From an uncultured Roseburia sp. (GTDB lineage: Bacteria > Bacillota > Clostridia > Lachnospirales > Lachnospiraceae): a stretch of DNA of 64,000 nucleotides. A program made the translations under genes and the position numbers. Positions within the stretch are counted from its first letter, which is position 1; each line of letters starts with the position of its first letter. The stretch is taken from assembly GCA_947567625.1 (NCBI GenBank), contig CANONN010000001.1:1-64000 (forward strand), read 5' to 3'. This document shows, piece by piece, positions 40,229-49,730 of this stretch. The notes below the pieces were generated by a model. That model saw only the letters and a program-made list of their open reading frames with translations, did not search any database and was not told the DNA's origin.

Positions 40229-40643
40229 CTATTTGACCGTCTTGCACATCCATATATGCGGGCAATTTCCCTCTGCATCCATCTCCCCATAGCTGCAATC
40301 GCCCTGTTTTTGATTGAATGCCTCCGCCCTTACGTGTGCATGCAAACAAATTTTTCCCCCGCCAGTCTTTTTGATTTCTTTCTCCGCCGCCTGCAATAAA
40401 TACGCCCGAGTCTTCCCCCGGTATACTTTTAGAACCGCAATTCGACCGAAATACTAATCTCCTCGCCCTTCTTTCTGAAAAAAGCGGCATGTTGCGACAG
40501 GGATTCCCCCGTCAAATAAAGGTAAATACCTGTCATAACGGTAGAAATCACCATATTGTCCAATAAAACTTCTCTTTTACAAAAACTTCTTCACGGATTT
40601 TTTGCGCCTCCTCTGGTAAACCTTCATAAATGTTGATATACAT
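40229..40643 (-). pseudogene. Decayed GNAT-family N-acetyltransferase
   Basis: ATG 40643, after GGGAGG, begins MYINIYEGLPEEAQKIREEV, a standard GNAT start, but the frame stops at 40548. In another frame follows DGGIPVATCRFFQKEG (stop TAG), and in a third YFGRIAVLKVYRGKT through KEIKKTGGGKICLHAHVRAEAF to CKTVK and a stop at 40229. All three pieces are in the right order for one acetyltransferase, so at least two frameshifts and a shortened N-terminal third are needed. The acetyl-CoA loop, normally RGKGIG, is RGKTRA. It is a recent relic. The rest of 40105-40749 is the leader/terminator described separately. Confidence 0.85.
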
Positions 40644-40660
40644 GGTTGCAGCCTCCCTGT

Positions 40661-40736
40661 AAAAAATAAAAAGCACCCAAAAATGAACCTTACCGCACTA
40701 TCATGTGCCGTATCTAAGGTTAATTTTTGAGTACTT
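40661..40736 (-). terminator. Terminator of the RND exporter gene
   Basis: Long hairpin: AAGTACTCAAAAATTAACCT on the minus strand pairs with AGGTTCATTTTTGGGTGCTT (40715-40736 with 40671-40692), then U-rich sequence to 40661. Confidence 0.8.
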
Positions 40737-40749
40737 CAATGATTACCGC

Positions 40750-43700
40750 CTAAAGCTCCTCTTCCACCATACTCTTCTCACGGTGGAACGCATCATAGAT
40801 ACAGGGCACCACGACCAGCGTCAGAAGCGTGCCGTAGATCAGGCCGCCCTCCGTGACAATGGCCATCGGCTGCATCATCTCGGAACCGCCGCCGATGCCC
40901 AGAGCCATCGTGGACATAGCCAGAATCGTGGTGAGCGCGGTCATCAGAATCGGGCGCAGCCTCGTCTTGCCCGACTCTATGATGGCCTCCCGCTTACTCA
41001 TGCCCTCCTTTCTGAGCTGATTGATATAGTCGATCATAACAATACCGTTGTTTACAATAATGCCTGCCAGCATCACAAAACCGATCATGGCGATGACGCT
41101 GACCTCGTTTCCTGTAAAGAATAGTGCAAAGAGCCCCCCGGTGAACGCCAGCGGAATCGTAAACATAATGATAAAGGGCGACAGGAACGACTGAAATTGC
41201 GCCACCATGACGAGATAGATAAAGATCACCGCCAAAATCAGCATCAGATACATCTGGTGCATCGCCTCATTGATCATCTCGTCCTCACCGGTCATTTTTA
41301 TCTCGTACCCCTCCTGCAGGTCAATTTTACTGAGCTTCTTTTGAATCTCATCACTGACCAGCGTAACATTGTGCTCCTCGTCGACGCCGGCGGAAACGCT
41401 GATATAGCGCGTCTGCGCGTCACGATAGATCGTGTTTAGGGAATTGCCCTCCACAAACTCGGCGATTCTTGTAAGCGGTATCTCGCTCTCGTTTCCCTCC
41501 CGGTCCGTATGTGTAAACGTGAGCTTTTTGATCGCTTCCAGCGTGACCTCCGACTGTTCCTCACTCTGCACATAGACCTCGTAATCTCTCACATCCGTCG
41601 AGATCGTCGTCGGGGAGGTGGCGCTCGCCAGCTTTGCGTACACCAGCTGAAATACCTGTGCCGTCGTCATACCGTACTCCGCCGCTTTCTCTTTGTCCAC
41701 GCGGACGGTAAAAGACGGCGTGGTATCGTCAAGCCCGTCGTCCACGTCCACCGTCCCTTTCGTCTGCTCCACAATCTCGGCTGCCTGTTTCGCCAAATCC
41801 TGCAAAGTATCCAGATCGCGCCCGCAAATCTGCACACTGATTCCGCTGCCCATCAGCGCCGTCATATCAGAGGAGGAAGAATCCACCGAGATCACACAGT
41901 CCATATCCTTTGTCTTTTCCGTCACCTGCGCGCTGATTTCATCCATCGAATTGTCCCTGGATTCCGCCAAAATCAGGTACATGGTGACGCCGTCCCCGGC
42001 GGCGCCTCCCATGGACATCACGGAGCTGCCCGCTCCCGCCATCGCGCCGACTGCTTCGACTCCCTCGATCGTGAGCATACGCTCCACCGCCTCGTCCGCG
42101 AGCGCCGTCATCTCCTCAAACTCCAGCTCTTCTCCCTCAACCGGCGCCAATGTCACCGTGAGCTGATCGGCCTCCATCTCCATATCCATAAAGGTAAATC
42201 CTCTGGAAAACGCCGCGATCACGCTTAACACCAACAGCACCACGACGCCCACAAATACCAGCCATTTCAGGTTCAGCGCTTTCTCAATCAGCACGCCGTA
42301 GGCGTCCTGCACCCTATCGAAAAAGCCCTGCTTGACTTCCTTGGTACTCTTCAACACGCCCGCGGCCATCATCGGCACAAACGTCAGCGCCACCACAAGG
42401 CTCGCAAGCAGCGTGAACGCGATCGTCAGCGCAATATCGACAAAAAGCTGTCTGGTAATACCCTCGGTAAAGATGATGGGGGCGAACACACAGACCGTCG
42501 TCAGCGTGGAGGCGATGATCGCCCCGGTCACCTGGCCTGCCCCCTCCACCGCCGCCTTGCGGATGGAATACCCCTCATTACGGAAACGGTAAATATTTTC
42601 TATGACTACGATGGAATTATCCACCAGCATACCGATACCGAGTGCCAGGCCGGAGAGCGAGATGATATTCAGCGAGATATCGCTGAAGTACATCAGCACA
42701 ATCGCCACCACTACGCTAAGCGGTATCGAGCATCCGATCACAAGCGTCGGGCGTATGTCCTTTAAAAAGATCATCAAAATGATGATCGCGAGCACGGCTC
42801 CCACTATCATGTTCTCGAGAACGGAATCGACGATGATATCAATATAGACCCCCTGGTCCATCAGCACCGTAGCGCGAAGCGCCCCGTTCTCTTTCTCCAT
42901 ATCGGCAAACTTTGCCTTGACGCGCCCTGTCACATCACCGGTAGAATATCCGGTCTGTTTTTCGATGGAGAGCATCACGGCCGGATTGCCGTTGACCTTG
43001 GCATACGAATCGGCAGAGTTATCGACCATCTCCACCACCGCCACATCGCTCAAGCGAATCGGCTCTATCCCGTCCATGCCCATATCCAAAAGCACCACGC
43101 TATTTAGCGCTTCGACATCCGTAAGCTTATCGCCGACGCGCACCATATAGCGCACATCGTCCGAGGTGACATAGCCCACAGGCATGGAAAAATTCTGGGC
43201 CACGAGCAGATTGCCCAGCATTTCGATCGTCAAAATATGGTCAAGATCGGCGGCCTCCTGGGCCGACTCCTTGGCAGAGTCAAGCTGCGCCTGTCCCTGT
43301 TCCATCTTAAGTGAAGCGTCCGCCAGCTTTGCCGCCGCCTCGCTCATCTCTAAGATGCTGTTGATCTGCGTCTCTTTTAATTTGGCAAATGCCTCGTTTA
43401 CCGTGAGCTTTCCCTGGGCCACCTGCCCCTGCGCGCTCTCCATCGTGGCAATATTTTTATTGATCTCGGCCAGCTGTGTCGTAAGCGTGGCGATCACCTG
43501 CGGAAGCTCCTGTATCGAGGTTAAGTTGACGCCCATCTGCGACAACTGGCTGTTCTGCTGTGCGAGCTGACTGTTTAACTCCTCGAGCTGCCGCTGCTGC
43601 TCTGCGAGCGCCGCGTAAGCCTGCGGATCGCGGTTGGCAAGCTCGGTCAGTTCCTCCTCCGTCATGCCGTTCGTCCCGGCAGCCGCCTGTGTGGCATCCA

Positions 43701-44583
43701 TACTCGCCTGCAATGCCGTCCCGTCCGCATAGAGCTGCTGCAAAACGGGAATCGCCTGTTCGATGATACTCTTTTCTGTCTTTAACAGCATAAGTCCCGT
43801 CTTTAACTCGGATTCGCCCACATAGGCTTCGATCTTGCCGCTCAATATCTCGTTTTCGGCGCTGCTCATCTTGCCGGAAAGTTCTTTTTTCCCGTCGTCA
43901 AGCTTCTTTTGACCGTCCTCGATCTCCTTGGCGCCCTCGTCTAACTCCTCCTGGGCCTCCTCGAACTGTTCATCAATCTTATCCAATATTTTTTTATTTA
44001 AGGCCGCAATCTTTTTTTCGTCCATCGTCACCTGGACCGACTCTTTTAAGGCCCCGGTCAGAGAAACGGACGCGACGCCCTCGACCGACTCGAGCGCAGG
44101 CACCATTTCATCCCCGACGTATGTAGATATCTGGCTGCGGTCCATCCCCTCCACATCCACGGAGGCGACCATTATCGCCATCATATCCGGGTCGATCTGC
44201 ATAATAATCGGAGTGCCCACGGTGTCGGGAAATCCCCCCGCAAGCTGATCTAACTCCTGCTGCATCTCTATCAAAACAGAGTCCATATTAGCGCTCTGCT
44301 CATATTCGAGCACCACCATCGAATAACTGTCGTAAGACGACGAGCTGACATTCTTGATATTGGAGGTCGTCGCCATCGCCGCCTCGATCGGCGCCGTCAC
44401 ATCTTTCTCAACCTCTTCGGGACTTGCCCCCACATCCGTCGTGATCACGATCGCATACGGCAGACTCATATCCGGCAGCAAATCCGTCGTCATTCTGGTA
44501 AACGACACCACGCCCAGCACCAATACCAAAATCACACCCACGACCACAGTATATGGTTTTTTTACGCTAAATCTTGAAAACAA
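40750..44583 (-). CDS. RND-family efflux transporter (SwrC-like) with coiled-coil insertion
   Basis: A 1277-residue proton-driven exporter of the HAE1/AcrB superfamily in the Gram-positive form related to SwrC. TM1 is at about 13-33; two large outer loops and twelve TM helices follow, including motifs GLALGIGMLVDNSIVVIENI and the second-half AGIIVNNGIVMIDYIN. After the first porter subdomain (about 210-480) there is a long E/K/Q-rich coiled-coil insertion that AcrB lacks. The frame opens earlier, but TTG 44583 (LFSRFSVKKPY, the usual family start) lies after GGAGGAAAAGGGAA and is preferred. No adaptor protein is adjacent, as expected for a single-membrane cell. Confidence 0.92.
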   Translation of the reverse strand: MFSRFSVKKPYTVVVGVILVLVLGVVSFTRMTTDLLPDMSLPYAIVITTDVGASPEEVEKDVTAPIEAAMATTSNIKNVSSSSYDSYSMVVLEYEQSANMDSVLIEMQQELDQLAGGFPDTVGTPIIMQIDPDMMAIMVASVDVEGMDRSQISTYVGDEMVPALESVEGVASVSLTGALKESVQVTMDEKKIAALNKKILDKIDEQFEEAQEELDEGAKEIEDGQKKLDDGKKELSGKMSSAENEILSGKIEAYVGESELKTGLMLLKTEKSIIEQAIPVLQQLYADGTALQASMDATQAAAGTNGMTEEELTELANRDPQAYAALAEQQRQLEELNSQLAQQNSQLSQMGVNLTSIQELPQVIATLTTQLAEINKNIATMESAQGQVAQGKLTVNEAFAKLKETQINSILEMSEAAAKLADASLKMEQGQAQLDSAKESAQEAADLDHILTIEMLGNLLVAQNFSMPVGYVTSDDVRYMVRVGDKLTDVEALNSVVLLDMGMDGIEPIRLSDVAVVEMVDNSADSYAKVNGNPAVMLSIEKQTGYSTGDVTGRVKAKFADMEKENGALRATVLMDQGVYIDIIVDSVLENMIVGAVLAIIILMIFLKDIRPTLVIGCSIPLSVVVAIVLMYFSDISLNIISLSGLALGIGMLVDNSIVVIENIYRFRNEGYSIRKAAVEGAGQVTGAIIASTLTTVCVFAPIIFTEGITRQLFVDIALTIAFTLLASLVVALTFVPMMAAGVLKSTKEVKQGFFDRVQDAYGVLIEKALNLKWLVFVGVVVLLVLSVIAAFSRGFTFMDMEMEADQLTVTLAPVEGEELEFEEMTALADEAVERMLTIEGVEAVGAMAGAGSSVMSMGGAAGDGVTMYLILAESRDNSMDEISAQVTEKTKDMDCVISVDSSSSDMTALMGSGISVQICGRDLDTLQDLAKQAAEIVEQTKGTVDVDDGLDDTTPSFTVRVDKEKAAEYGMTTAQVFQLVYAKLASATSPTTISTDVRDYEVYVQSEEQSEVTLEAIKKLTFTHTDREGNESEIPLTRIAEFVEGNSLNTIYRDAQTRYISVSAGVDEEHNVTLVSDEIQKKLSKIDLQEGYEIKMTGEDEMINEAMHQMYLMLILAVIFIYLVMVAQFQSFLSPFIIMFTIPLAFTGGLFALFFTGNEVSVIAMIGFVMLAGIIVNNGIVMIDYINQLRKEGMSKREAIIESGKTRLRPILMTALTTILAMSTMALGIGGGSEMMQPMAIVTEGGLIYGTLLTLVVVPCIYDAFHREKSMVEEEL

Positions 44584-44627
44584 TTCCCTTTTCCTCCTAT
44601 TTTGCCGCCATTTATCAGCGCATACAC

Positions 44628-44657
44628 ATCTTACTCTTAGCAAGCGTAAAAAATCAA
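44628..44657 (-). promoter_or_regulatory. Promoter of the RND exporter gene
   Basis: -35 TTGATT (44657-44652), 18-bp spacer, -10 TAAGAT (44633-44628). Confidence 0.6.
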
Positions 44658-44763
44658 TACCTTTTCACATTTTTATATTTTTTTTAGAATAGAGCGGCCC
44701 GCACGCCGCGTCATGCAAAATTTTCATGTGCTGTTATGTGCATAAAAAGAATCACTTCGCGAC

Positions 44764-44796
44764 TCTTTTGGATGTGTCTGACGACGCAGTTTCCTT
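44764..44796. repeat. Short dispersed stem-loop, copy 2
   Basis: Partner of the element at 36457-36489 (core GTGTCTGACGACGC). It lies between the RND promoter and the terminator of the 45-codon gene; 44658-44801 holds nothing else. Confidence 0.5.
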
Positions 44797-44801
44797 AAAG
44801 T

Positions 44802-44845
44802 AAAAACACGGCCCTTTGAACCCGCTTACCGTTCAAAAGACCGTC
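44802..44845 (-). terminator. Terminator after the 45-codon gene
   Basis: Stem ACGG plus CTTTTGAAC pairing with GTTCAAAG plus CCGT around a 9-nt loop, followed on the minus strand by GTTTTTAC. Confidence 0.7.
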
Positions 44846-44869
44846 TGCATTTGGGCCGTCTCTTGGCCC

Positions 44870-45007
44870 TCACTCATTGGCGCTGTCCTCATCGTCCACG
44901 ATCGCACTCGCCGCTCCCGCCACGGAAGCCGTTACCGCAATCACAACCACGATGACAACCAACAATAACAGTACTCCCAAAAAAATAAACAAACCTCCCT
45001 CGGTCAT
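44870..45007 (-). CDS. 45-residue single-TM membrane peptide
   Basis: ATG 45007 to TGA 44872-44870. The peptide starts MTEGGLFIFLGVLLLLVVIV, continues with a hydrophobic stretch to VTASVAGAASAI and ends in acidic VDDEDSANE. One TM helix (about 6-28), outside/inside orientation unknown. A GGAGGGAG lies 10-14 nt upstream, slightly far. It is 26 bp downstream of the EAL gene and before a terminator, so it is probably the second gene of that operon. It could tune a membrane partner. Confidence 0.65.
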   Translation of the reverse strand: MTEGGLFIFLGVLLLLVVIVVVIAVTASVAGAASAIVDDEDSANE

Positions 45008-45033
45008 AATGCTTCATCTCCCTCCATCTCAAT

Positions 45034-46710
45034 CTATGATACTTCGTTTGATTCAAAAAAACGCTGATAAAAATCTTTGCGGCTGCAGGGTTTGCCAAAT
45101 AAAAATCCCTGTATCAAATCCGGCTGTGTACTCTGCACTTTGGTCAATTCCTCGTCGGTCTCCACGCCCTCCGTGCACACGCTAAGCCCCAGGCTGTGCG
45201 CCATCTCGACGATATTTTGCAGCAGATGATACTCATACTCCCGGTTCATCGCTTTCAGCGTAAAGCTGCGGTCGATCTTTACATAGGATGGTTTTAAATC
45301 ACCGAGGCAGTGGAGATTGGAATATCCTGTCCCGAAATCATCGAGTGCCAGCAGGATGCCGTACTCCTTGAGCCCTTTCCACACACTGTTAAAGTGGGAA
45401 TTGGTCTCCAGATAGCCGCTCTCGGTCAACTCGATACAGATATGGCCGGGATCGACGCCGTACTCCTCCACCAGCTCCTTGATCTCCGAGAGCACATTGC
45501 TTTTTAACACCTGCACATAGGAGAGGTTGACATTGATTTTAAACTCCGGCAGATATTTTTGCCACTCCTTACAAGCCGCCAGCGCCTGCCGCAGTACGAA
45601 ACGCCCTACCGGTATGATCAGGCCGGACTCCTCCAAAACCGGTATCACCACAGCCGGCGATATCATATTGCCCTCCGGCCCGTGAAAACGCAGCAGCGTC
45701 TCCGCCCCCGTAAGCTTACCGTCCTCCGCCCGCACCAACGGCTGGAAATATGTCTCAAATCCCTCAAATCCCTGCTTAACCGCATGATATAAGATACGGT
45801 TTAACTCGCGCTTATTCTTGTAATCTTCGTACTTATCCGCCGAAAACACCCGGCAGCTGTTCTTGCCGTCCCGCTTTGCCTCGCTTAGGGCAAACTCCGA
45901 TAACGTCATAGCCTCCGCGAACCCGCGCCCCCTCTCCGTCGGCAAAATCCCGCCGGAAACGGTATAGACGACGCGGTAATGATTGTCCTTGATAAATCTC
46001 ACGACGGAAGACCGTATCTTTTCGTAAAGCGCCTGTGCGTCGGCCGCCGTGCCGCCGTTAAAATCGGTCACGGCAAACTCGTCCGCCACGATGCGGTACA
46101 GTTTTTGTCCCGGGGAAATATTGTCGGCGATACACTCCGCCGTTTTTCGCAGGATATAATCCCCGTACTCCACGCCAAAATTTTCGTTGATATCGCGAAA
46201 ATCGTCAATCCCAATCCGCAGTACAAATCCGTCGGGAATCTCTTCGCCGAACGCATTATATTGCAGCTCCAAGCTCGACTGTCCCAAAAGTCCGCTGACA
46301 TTGTCCGCCTTTTGCCTCTTTCCGATCTCATTGATACAGCCGATGAGGAAATGCGGCGCGCCGTCCTCGTCGAACAGCACAATCCCACGGCAGTTAATCC
46401 AGATCGGCTCCCTGTTTTTGCCCAGCCACCGGTAATGCATATTGTGATCCTGCTTATGGCCGGCATTGATCTCCAAAAGCTCCTGCTCGAGCGCCGGGAA
46501 ATCTTCCGGATAGGTAAATTTGCGCAAATTCTCCGTCACATCAGAAAAATGCGGTCCCGGCAGCAAAAAGCGCTCGGCCGCGCGCGGGGAGATGTGATAA
46601 TGATCTCCCTGCAAATCACACGCATAGAGATAATCATCCATACTGGAACAAAAAAGATCCATCATTTCTCCAAAACGCTCAATGGATAAATCGGTTACCT
46701 TTTTTTCCAT
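45034..46710 (-). CDS. PAS-GGDEF(degenerate)-EAL cyclic-di-GMP phosphodiesterase
   Basis: A 558-residue signalling protein. N-terminal PAS-like domain (about 10-130, ending HFLIGCINEIG), a GGDEF domain (about 150-290) whose active motif is VADEF, so probably not a cyclase, and an EAL domain (about 300-550). EAL reads ETL within GAETLLRF, but the catalytic Glu, the DDFGTGYS loop and QGFLFGKP are intact; a phosphodiesterase activity is likely. There is no TM segment. ATG 46710 (MEKKVTDLS) follows AAGGAGGGAGAATCT, with a near-consensus promoter just upstream. Confidence 0.93.
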   Translation of the reverse strand: MEKKVTDLSIERFGEMMDLFCSSMDDYLYACDLQGDHYHISPRAAERFLLPGPHFSDVTENLRKFTYPEDFPALEQELLEINAGHKQDHNMHYRWLGKNREPIWINCRGIVLFDEDGAPHFLIGCINEIGKRQKADNVSGLLGQSSLELQYNAFGEEIPDGFVLRIGIDDFRDINENFGVEYGDYILRKTAECIADNISPGQKLYRIVADEFAVTDFNGGTAADAQALYEKIRSSVVRFIKDNHYRVVYTVSGGILPTERGRGFAEAMTLSEFALSEAKRDGKNSCRVFSADKYEDYKNKRELNRILYHAVKQGFEGFETYFQPLVRAEDGKLTGAETLLRFHGPEGNMISPAVVIPVLEESGLIIPVGRFVLRQALAACKEWQKYLPEFKINVNLSYVQVLKSNVLSEIKELVEEYGVDPGHICIELTESGYLETNSHFNSVWKGLKEYGILLALDDFGTGYSNLHCLGDLKPSYVKIDRSFTLKAMNREYEYHLLQNIVEMAHSLGLSVCTEGVETDEELTKVQSTQPDLIQGFLFGKPCSRKDFYQRFFESNEVS

Positions 46711-46746
46711 AGATTCTCCCTCCTTCTGTTCTTTCACCATTCTTTT

Positions 46747-46775
46747 ATTTTAGCGAATTTGAACAAAAAAGTCAA
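46747..46775 (-). promoter_or_regulatory. Promoter of the EAL gene
   Basis: -35 TTGACT (46775-46770), 17-bp spacer, -10 TAAAAT (46752-46747); leader of about 30 nt. Confidence 0.8.
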
Positions 46776-46838
46776 GATTTTCTCCTGTTTTTTGGCAAAA
46801 TACTCTAACGCTTGTGAAAAACAGCGCGGCAGGACGCG

Positions 46839-48614
46839 CTAATTTGCGCTGACGATACCGTTCTCACAGTCCAGCTCGACAAATGCACTGGATTTTAAGA
46901 CTGCAAGCGCGTTTTTGGCGCCTAAAAGCACCGGAATATCAAGGCTTAAACCCGAGATCGCCGCATGTGAATTGTCCGAATCCGACTCCACAATAAGACC
47001 TGCCGCCTCACGAATCTGCCCCATCATCTGGTTATTGGTATCCTGGGCAACGATAATGTCGCCCTCTTTGAAATTCACCAGATCATTCTCGCTGTGGCAG
47101 ACGCAGAGACTTCCCGACACCTTGTAGTGATTTAACCCGCGGCCCTTTACCAGTATGTGGCCGGCCACCTGTACTTTAATCAGATTGGTGGTCCCCGACA
47201 CGCCGAGCGGTACGCCCGCCGTGATCACCACGATATCCCCTTTGGAGATAAACCCGGCCGCCTCCGCGCAGTCCACCGCGTAATCAAACAGTTCTTCCGC
47301 CTCGTTTTTCTGCTCGATCAAAAGCGGTATCACCCCCCAGGAGAGCGCCAGCTGGCGGTAAACCCGTTCGGTTAAGCAGGTGCCGATAATCGGACAGGCG
47401 GGACGGTACTTTGACACCATGCGCGCGGTACGCCCTGACTTGCTGACCGTGATAATCGCCGACGCGTTCAGATCTCCCGCCATCGTACAGGTCGCATGGG
47501 AAATGGCGTTTGTCACATCGGGGTTGCTCATGATCTTGCGCTGCTTAAAGCGCTGCATATAATTGATATCCTGCTCGGTGCGGATGGCAATCTTGACCAT
47601 AGTCTTTACGGATTCCACCGGGTACATGCCAGCCGCCGTCTCGCCGGAAAGCATGATCGCGCTGGTACCGTCATAGATCGCGTTGGCGACATCGGTGGCC
47701 TCCGCGCGGGTCGGACGCGGATGCTTCATCATGGAGTCGAGCATCTGCGTCGCAGTGATTACTTTTTTGCCGGCATTGCAGACTTTTTTGATGATCATCT
47801 TCTGAATCACCGGCACATCCTCTAAGGGAATCTCCACTCCCATATCGCCGCGGGCCACCATAATGCCGTCGGAGACGCGGATAATGTCGTCAATATTCTG
47901 CACGCCCTGCATGTTCTCGATTTTCGAGATAATGTTGATATCATCTCCGCCTTTTTCGTCGAGTATTTTACGGATGGCAAGCACATCATCCGCCGTGCGC
48001 ACGAAAGACGCCGCAATAAAATCATAATCATTCTCGATTGCAAAGAGAATATCCTCATAATCCTTTTCGCTGACATAGGGCATCGAAAGCTCCACATTCG
48101 GCACATTCACGCCTTTTTTGTTGGAGACGGCGCCGCCGTTTATGACACGGCAGACAATGTCCATCGGCTGGTCTCCCCCCGCGCCGCTTTGCTCTTCGGC
48201 TGCGTGGATCGCCGTCACCTCCATCTCAATCAGACCGTCATCCATGAGAATCTTACTGCCGACTTTGATATCATTATAGAGATTCTTGTAGGTGATGGAA
48301 ACACGGTTTTCATCGCCCACGATCTCCTGCGTCGTCAATGTAAAAATCTGTCCGTCCTTTAGCTCTGCCCTGCCACCTTCAAACTCACGCAGACGTATCT
48401 CAGGCCCCTTGGTGTCCAAAAGAGCCGCCACCGGACGCCCTAACTCCTCACGCAGGCGGCACAGCATATGGTAGCGCACCAGCTGCTCGTCGTGTGTGCC
48501 GTGGGAAAAGTTAAAACGCGCCACATTCATGCCCTCTTCAATCAGTTTCCTCAAAATGCCTTCATCATCCGTGGCCGGTCCTAACGTACATACAATCTTT
48601 GTTTTGCGAAACAT
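46839..48614 (-). CDS. pyk: Pyruvate kinase with extra C-terminal domain
   Basis: A 591-residue enzyme making pyruvate and ATP from phosphoenolpyruvate and ADP in glycolysis. Motifs: ATDDEGILRKLIEEGMNVAR with NFSHG after it, IISKIENMQGV (catalytic Lys), MVARGDMGVEIP signature, and SAIMLSGETAAGMYP. Residues 1-475 are the usual A/B/C domains; the last 110 are a PEP-utilising swivel domain (ESDSDNSHAAISGL), the form found in Bacillus and many clostridia. ATG 48614 follows GGGAG. It is 67 bp downstream of the arcC gene. Confidence 0.97.
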   Translation of the reverse strand: MFRKTKIVCTLGPATDDEGILRKLIEEGMNVARFNFSHGTHDEQLVRYHMLCRLREELGRPVAALLDTKGPEIRLREFEGGRAELKDGQIFTLTTQEIVGDENRVSITYKNLYNDIKVGSKILMDDGLIEMEVTAIHAAEEQSGAGGDQPMDIVCRVINGGAVSNKKGVNVPNVELSMPYVSEKDYEDILFAIENDYDFIAASFVRTADDVLAIRKILDEKGGDDINIISKIENMQGVQNIDDIIRVSDGIMVARGDMGVEIPLEDVPVIQKMIIKKVCNAGKKVITATQMLDSMMKHPRPTRAEATDVANAIYDGTSAIMLSGETAAGMYPVESVKTMVKIAIRTEQDINYMQRFKQRKIMSNPDVTNAISHATCTMAGDLNASAIITVSKSGRTARMVSKYRPACPIIGTCLTERVYRQLALSWGVIPLLIEQKNEAEELFDYAVDCAEAAGFISKGDIVVITAGVPLGVSGTTNLIKVQVAGHILVKGRGLNHYKVSGSLCVCHSENDLVNFKEGDIIVAQDTNNQMMGQIREAAGLIVESDSDNSHAAISGLSLDIPVLLGAKNALAVLKSSAFVELDCENGIVSAN

Positions 48615-48681
48615 ACGATCTCCCTTCTAGTAAGCAAACCTCTTTCCTTCCTGCCGGTTTCCGCAATGCCGAGACAGGGGT

Positions 48682-49614
48682 TTACTTTGTAATCATAGTG
48701 CCCGGCCCGCCGGTAATCTTTGAGCCGTCTGTATTTAATCTGGTAATCAGCACGGAACGCACGGCGGAATCGCCGATAAAGTCGATCGCCGCCTGAATCT
48801 TTGGCAGCATATCGCCCTCGCCAAACTGCCCCTGCGCCATATATTCTCTGGCCTGCGCCACACTCATTGACGTAAGCGGTTTCTCCTGGTCCGTGCCGTA
48901 ATGCAGACACACATTGTCAACGCTGGTTAAAATCACCAGCATATCGACCTCTAAAAGCTCCGCGAGCTTGCCGGCGGCCAGATCTTTTTCGATGACGGCG
49001 CTCGCGCCCTTTAAATTATGGTTCTGGGAGAGCACCGGAATCCCGCCGCCGCCGCAGGCCACCACGACCTGGTCAGCGTCTAGCAGCGCGCGGATCGCGT
49101 CGATTTCCACAATATCGACAGGCTTGGGCGCCGCCACGATACGGCGGTATCCGTCGGAAACCTCCACCACATGGTTGCCTTTCTTCTCCTCCGCCTCCGC
49201 CTCCTGGGCGTTCATCACACGGCCAATGACTTTTCTGGGCTTATAAAACGCCTCGTCATACGGGTCTACCACCACCTGGGTCAAAATGGTGGAAACCGTC
49301 TTATAGATACCTCGATTTAACAGCTCCGCGCGGATGGAATTCTGCAAATCATAGCCGATGTAGCCCTGGCTCATGGCCGAACACACAGACATCGGCGTCG
49401 CCGTATAATCGGGATACAGGCGGCAGAACTCGCTCATGGCCGTATGTATCATACCGACCTGCGGACCGTTGCTGTGGGTAATCACCACCTGATAATCCTT
49501 ACCGATAAAATCCGCCACGGCCCTGGCCGTATGCCTGGCCGCCTCTTTTTGCTCCGGCAGCGTGGTTCCAAGAGCCTCGTGCCCCAACGCAATCACAATT
49601 TTCTTTTTCTTCAT
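48682..49614 (-). CDS. arcC: Carbamate kinase
   Basis: A 310-residue amino-acid-kinase-fold enzyme converting carbamoyl phosphate and ADP to carbamate and ATP. Motifs: KIVIALGHEALG at the start, THSNGPQVGM, VVACGGGGIPV and the C-terminal KITGGPGTMITK. ATG 49614 has GGAGG six nt upstream. No arcA, arcB or other carbamoyl-phosphate-forming partner (such as oxamate or agmatine genes) is nearby; it is an orphan located between engB and pyk. Confidence 0.95.
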   Translation of the reverse strand: MKKKKIVIALGHEALGTTLPEQKEAARHTARAVADFIGKDYQVVITHSNGPQVGMIHTAMSEFCRLYPDYTATPMSVCSAMSQGYIGYDLQNSIRAELLNRGIYKTVSTILTQVVVDPYDEAFYKPRKVIGRVMNAQEAEAEEKKGNHVVEVSDGYRRIVAAPKPVDIVEIDAIRALLDADQVVVACGGGGIPVLSQNHNLKGASAVIEKDLAAGKLAELLEVDMLVILTSVDNVCLHYGTDQEKPLTSMSVAQAREYMAQGQFGEGDMLPKIQAAIDFIGDSAVRSVLITRLNTDGSKITGGPGTMITK

Positions 49615-49730
49615 AATCATCCTCCATGCCGGAGCGTTTACATGACGAGACGCAGTCAAAACTATTTGTAACGCTCCAAAACAAATAATCGTGTACTATA
49701 AAAAATCTGCGCCGGGAATCTATCCGGCTT

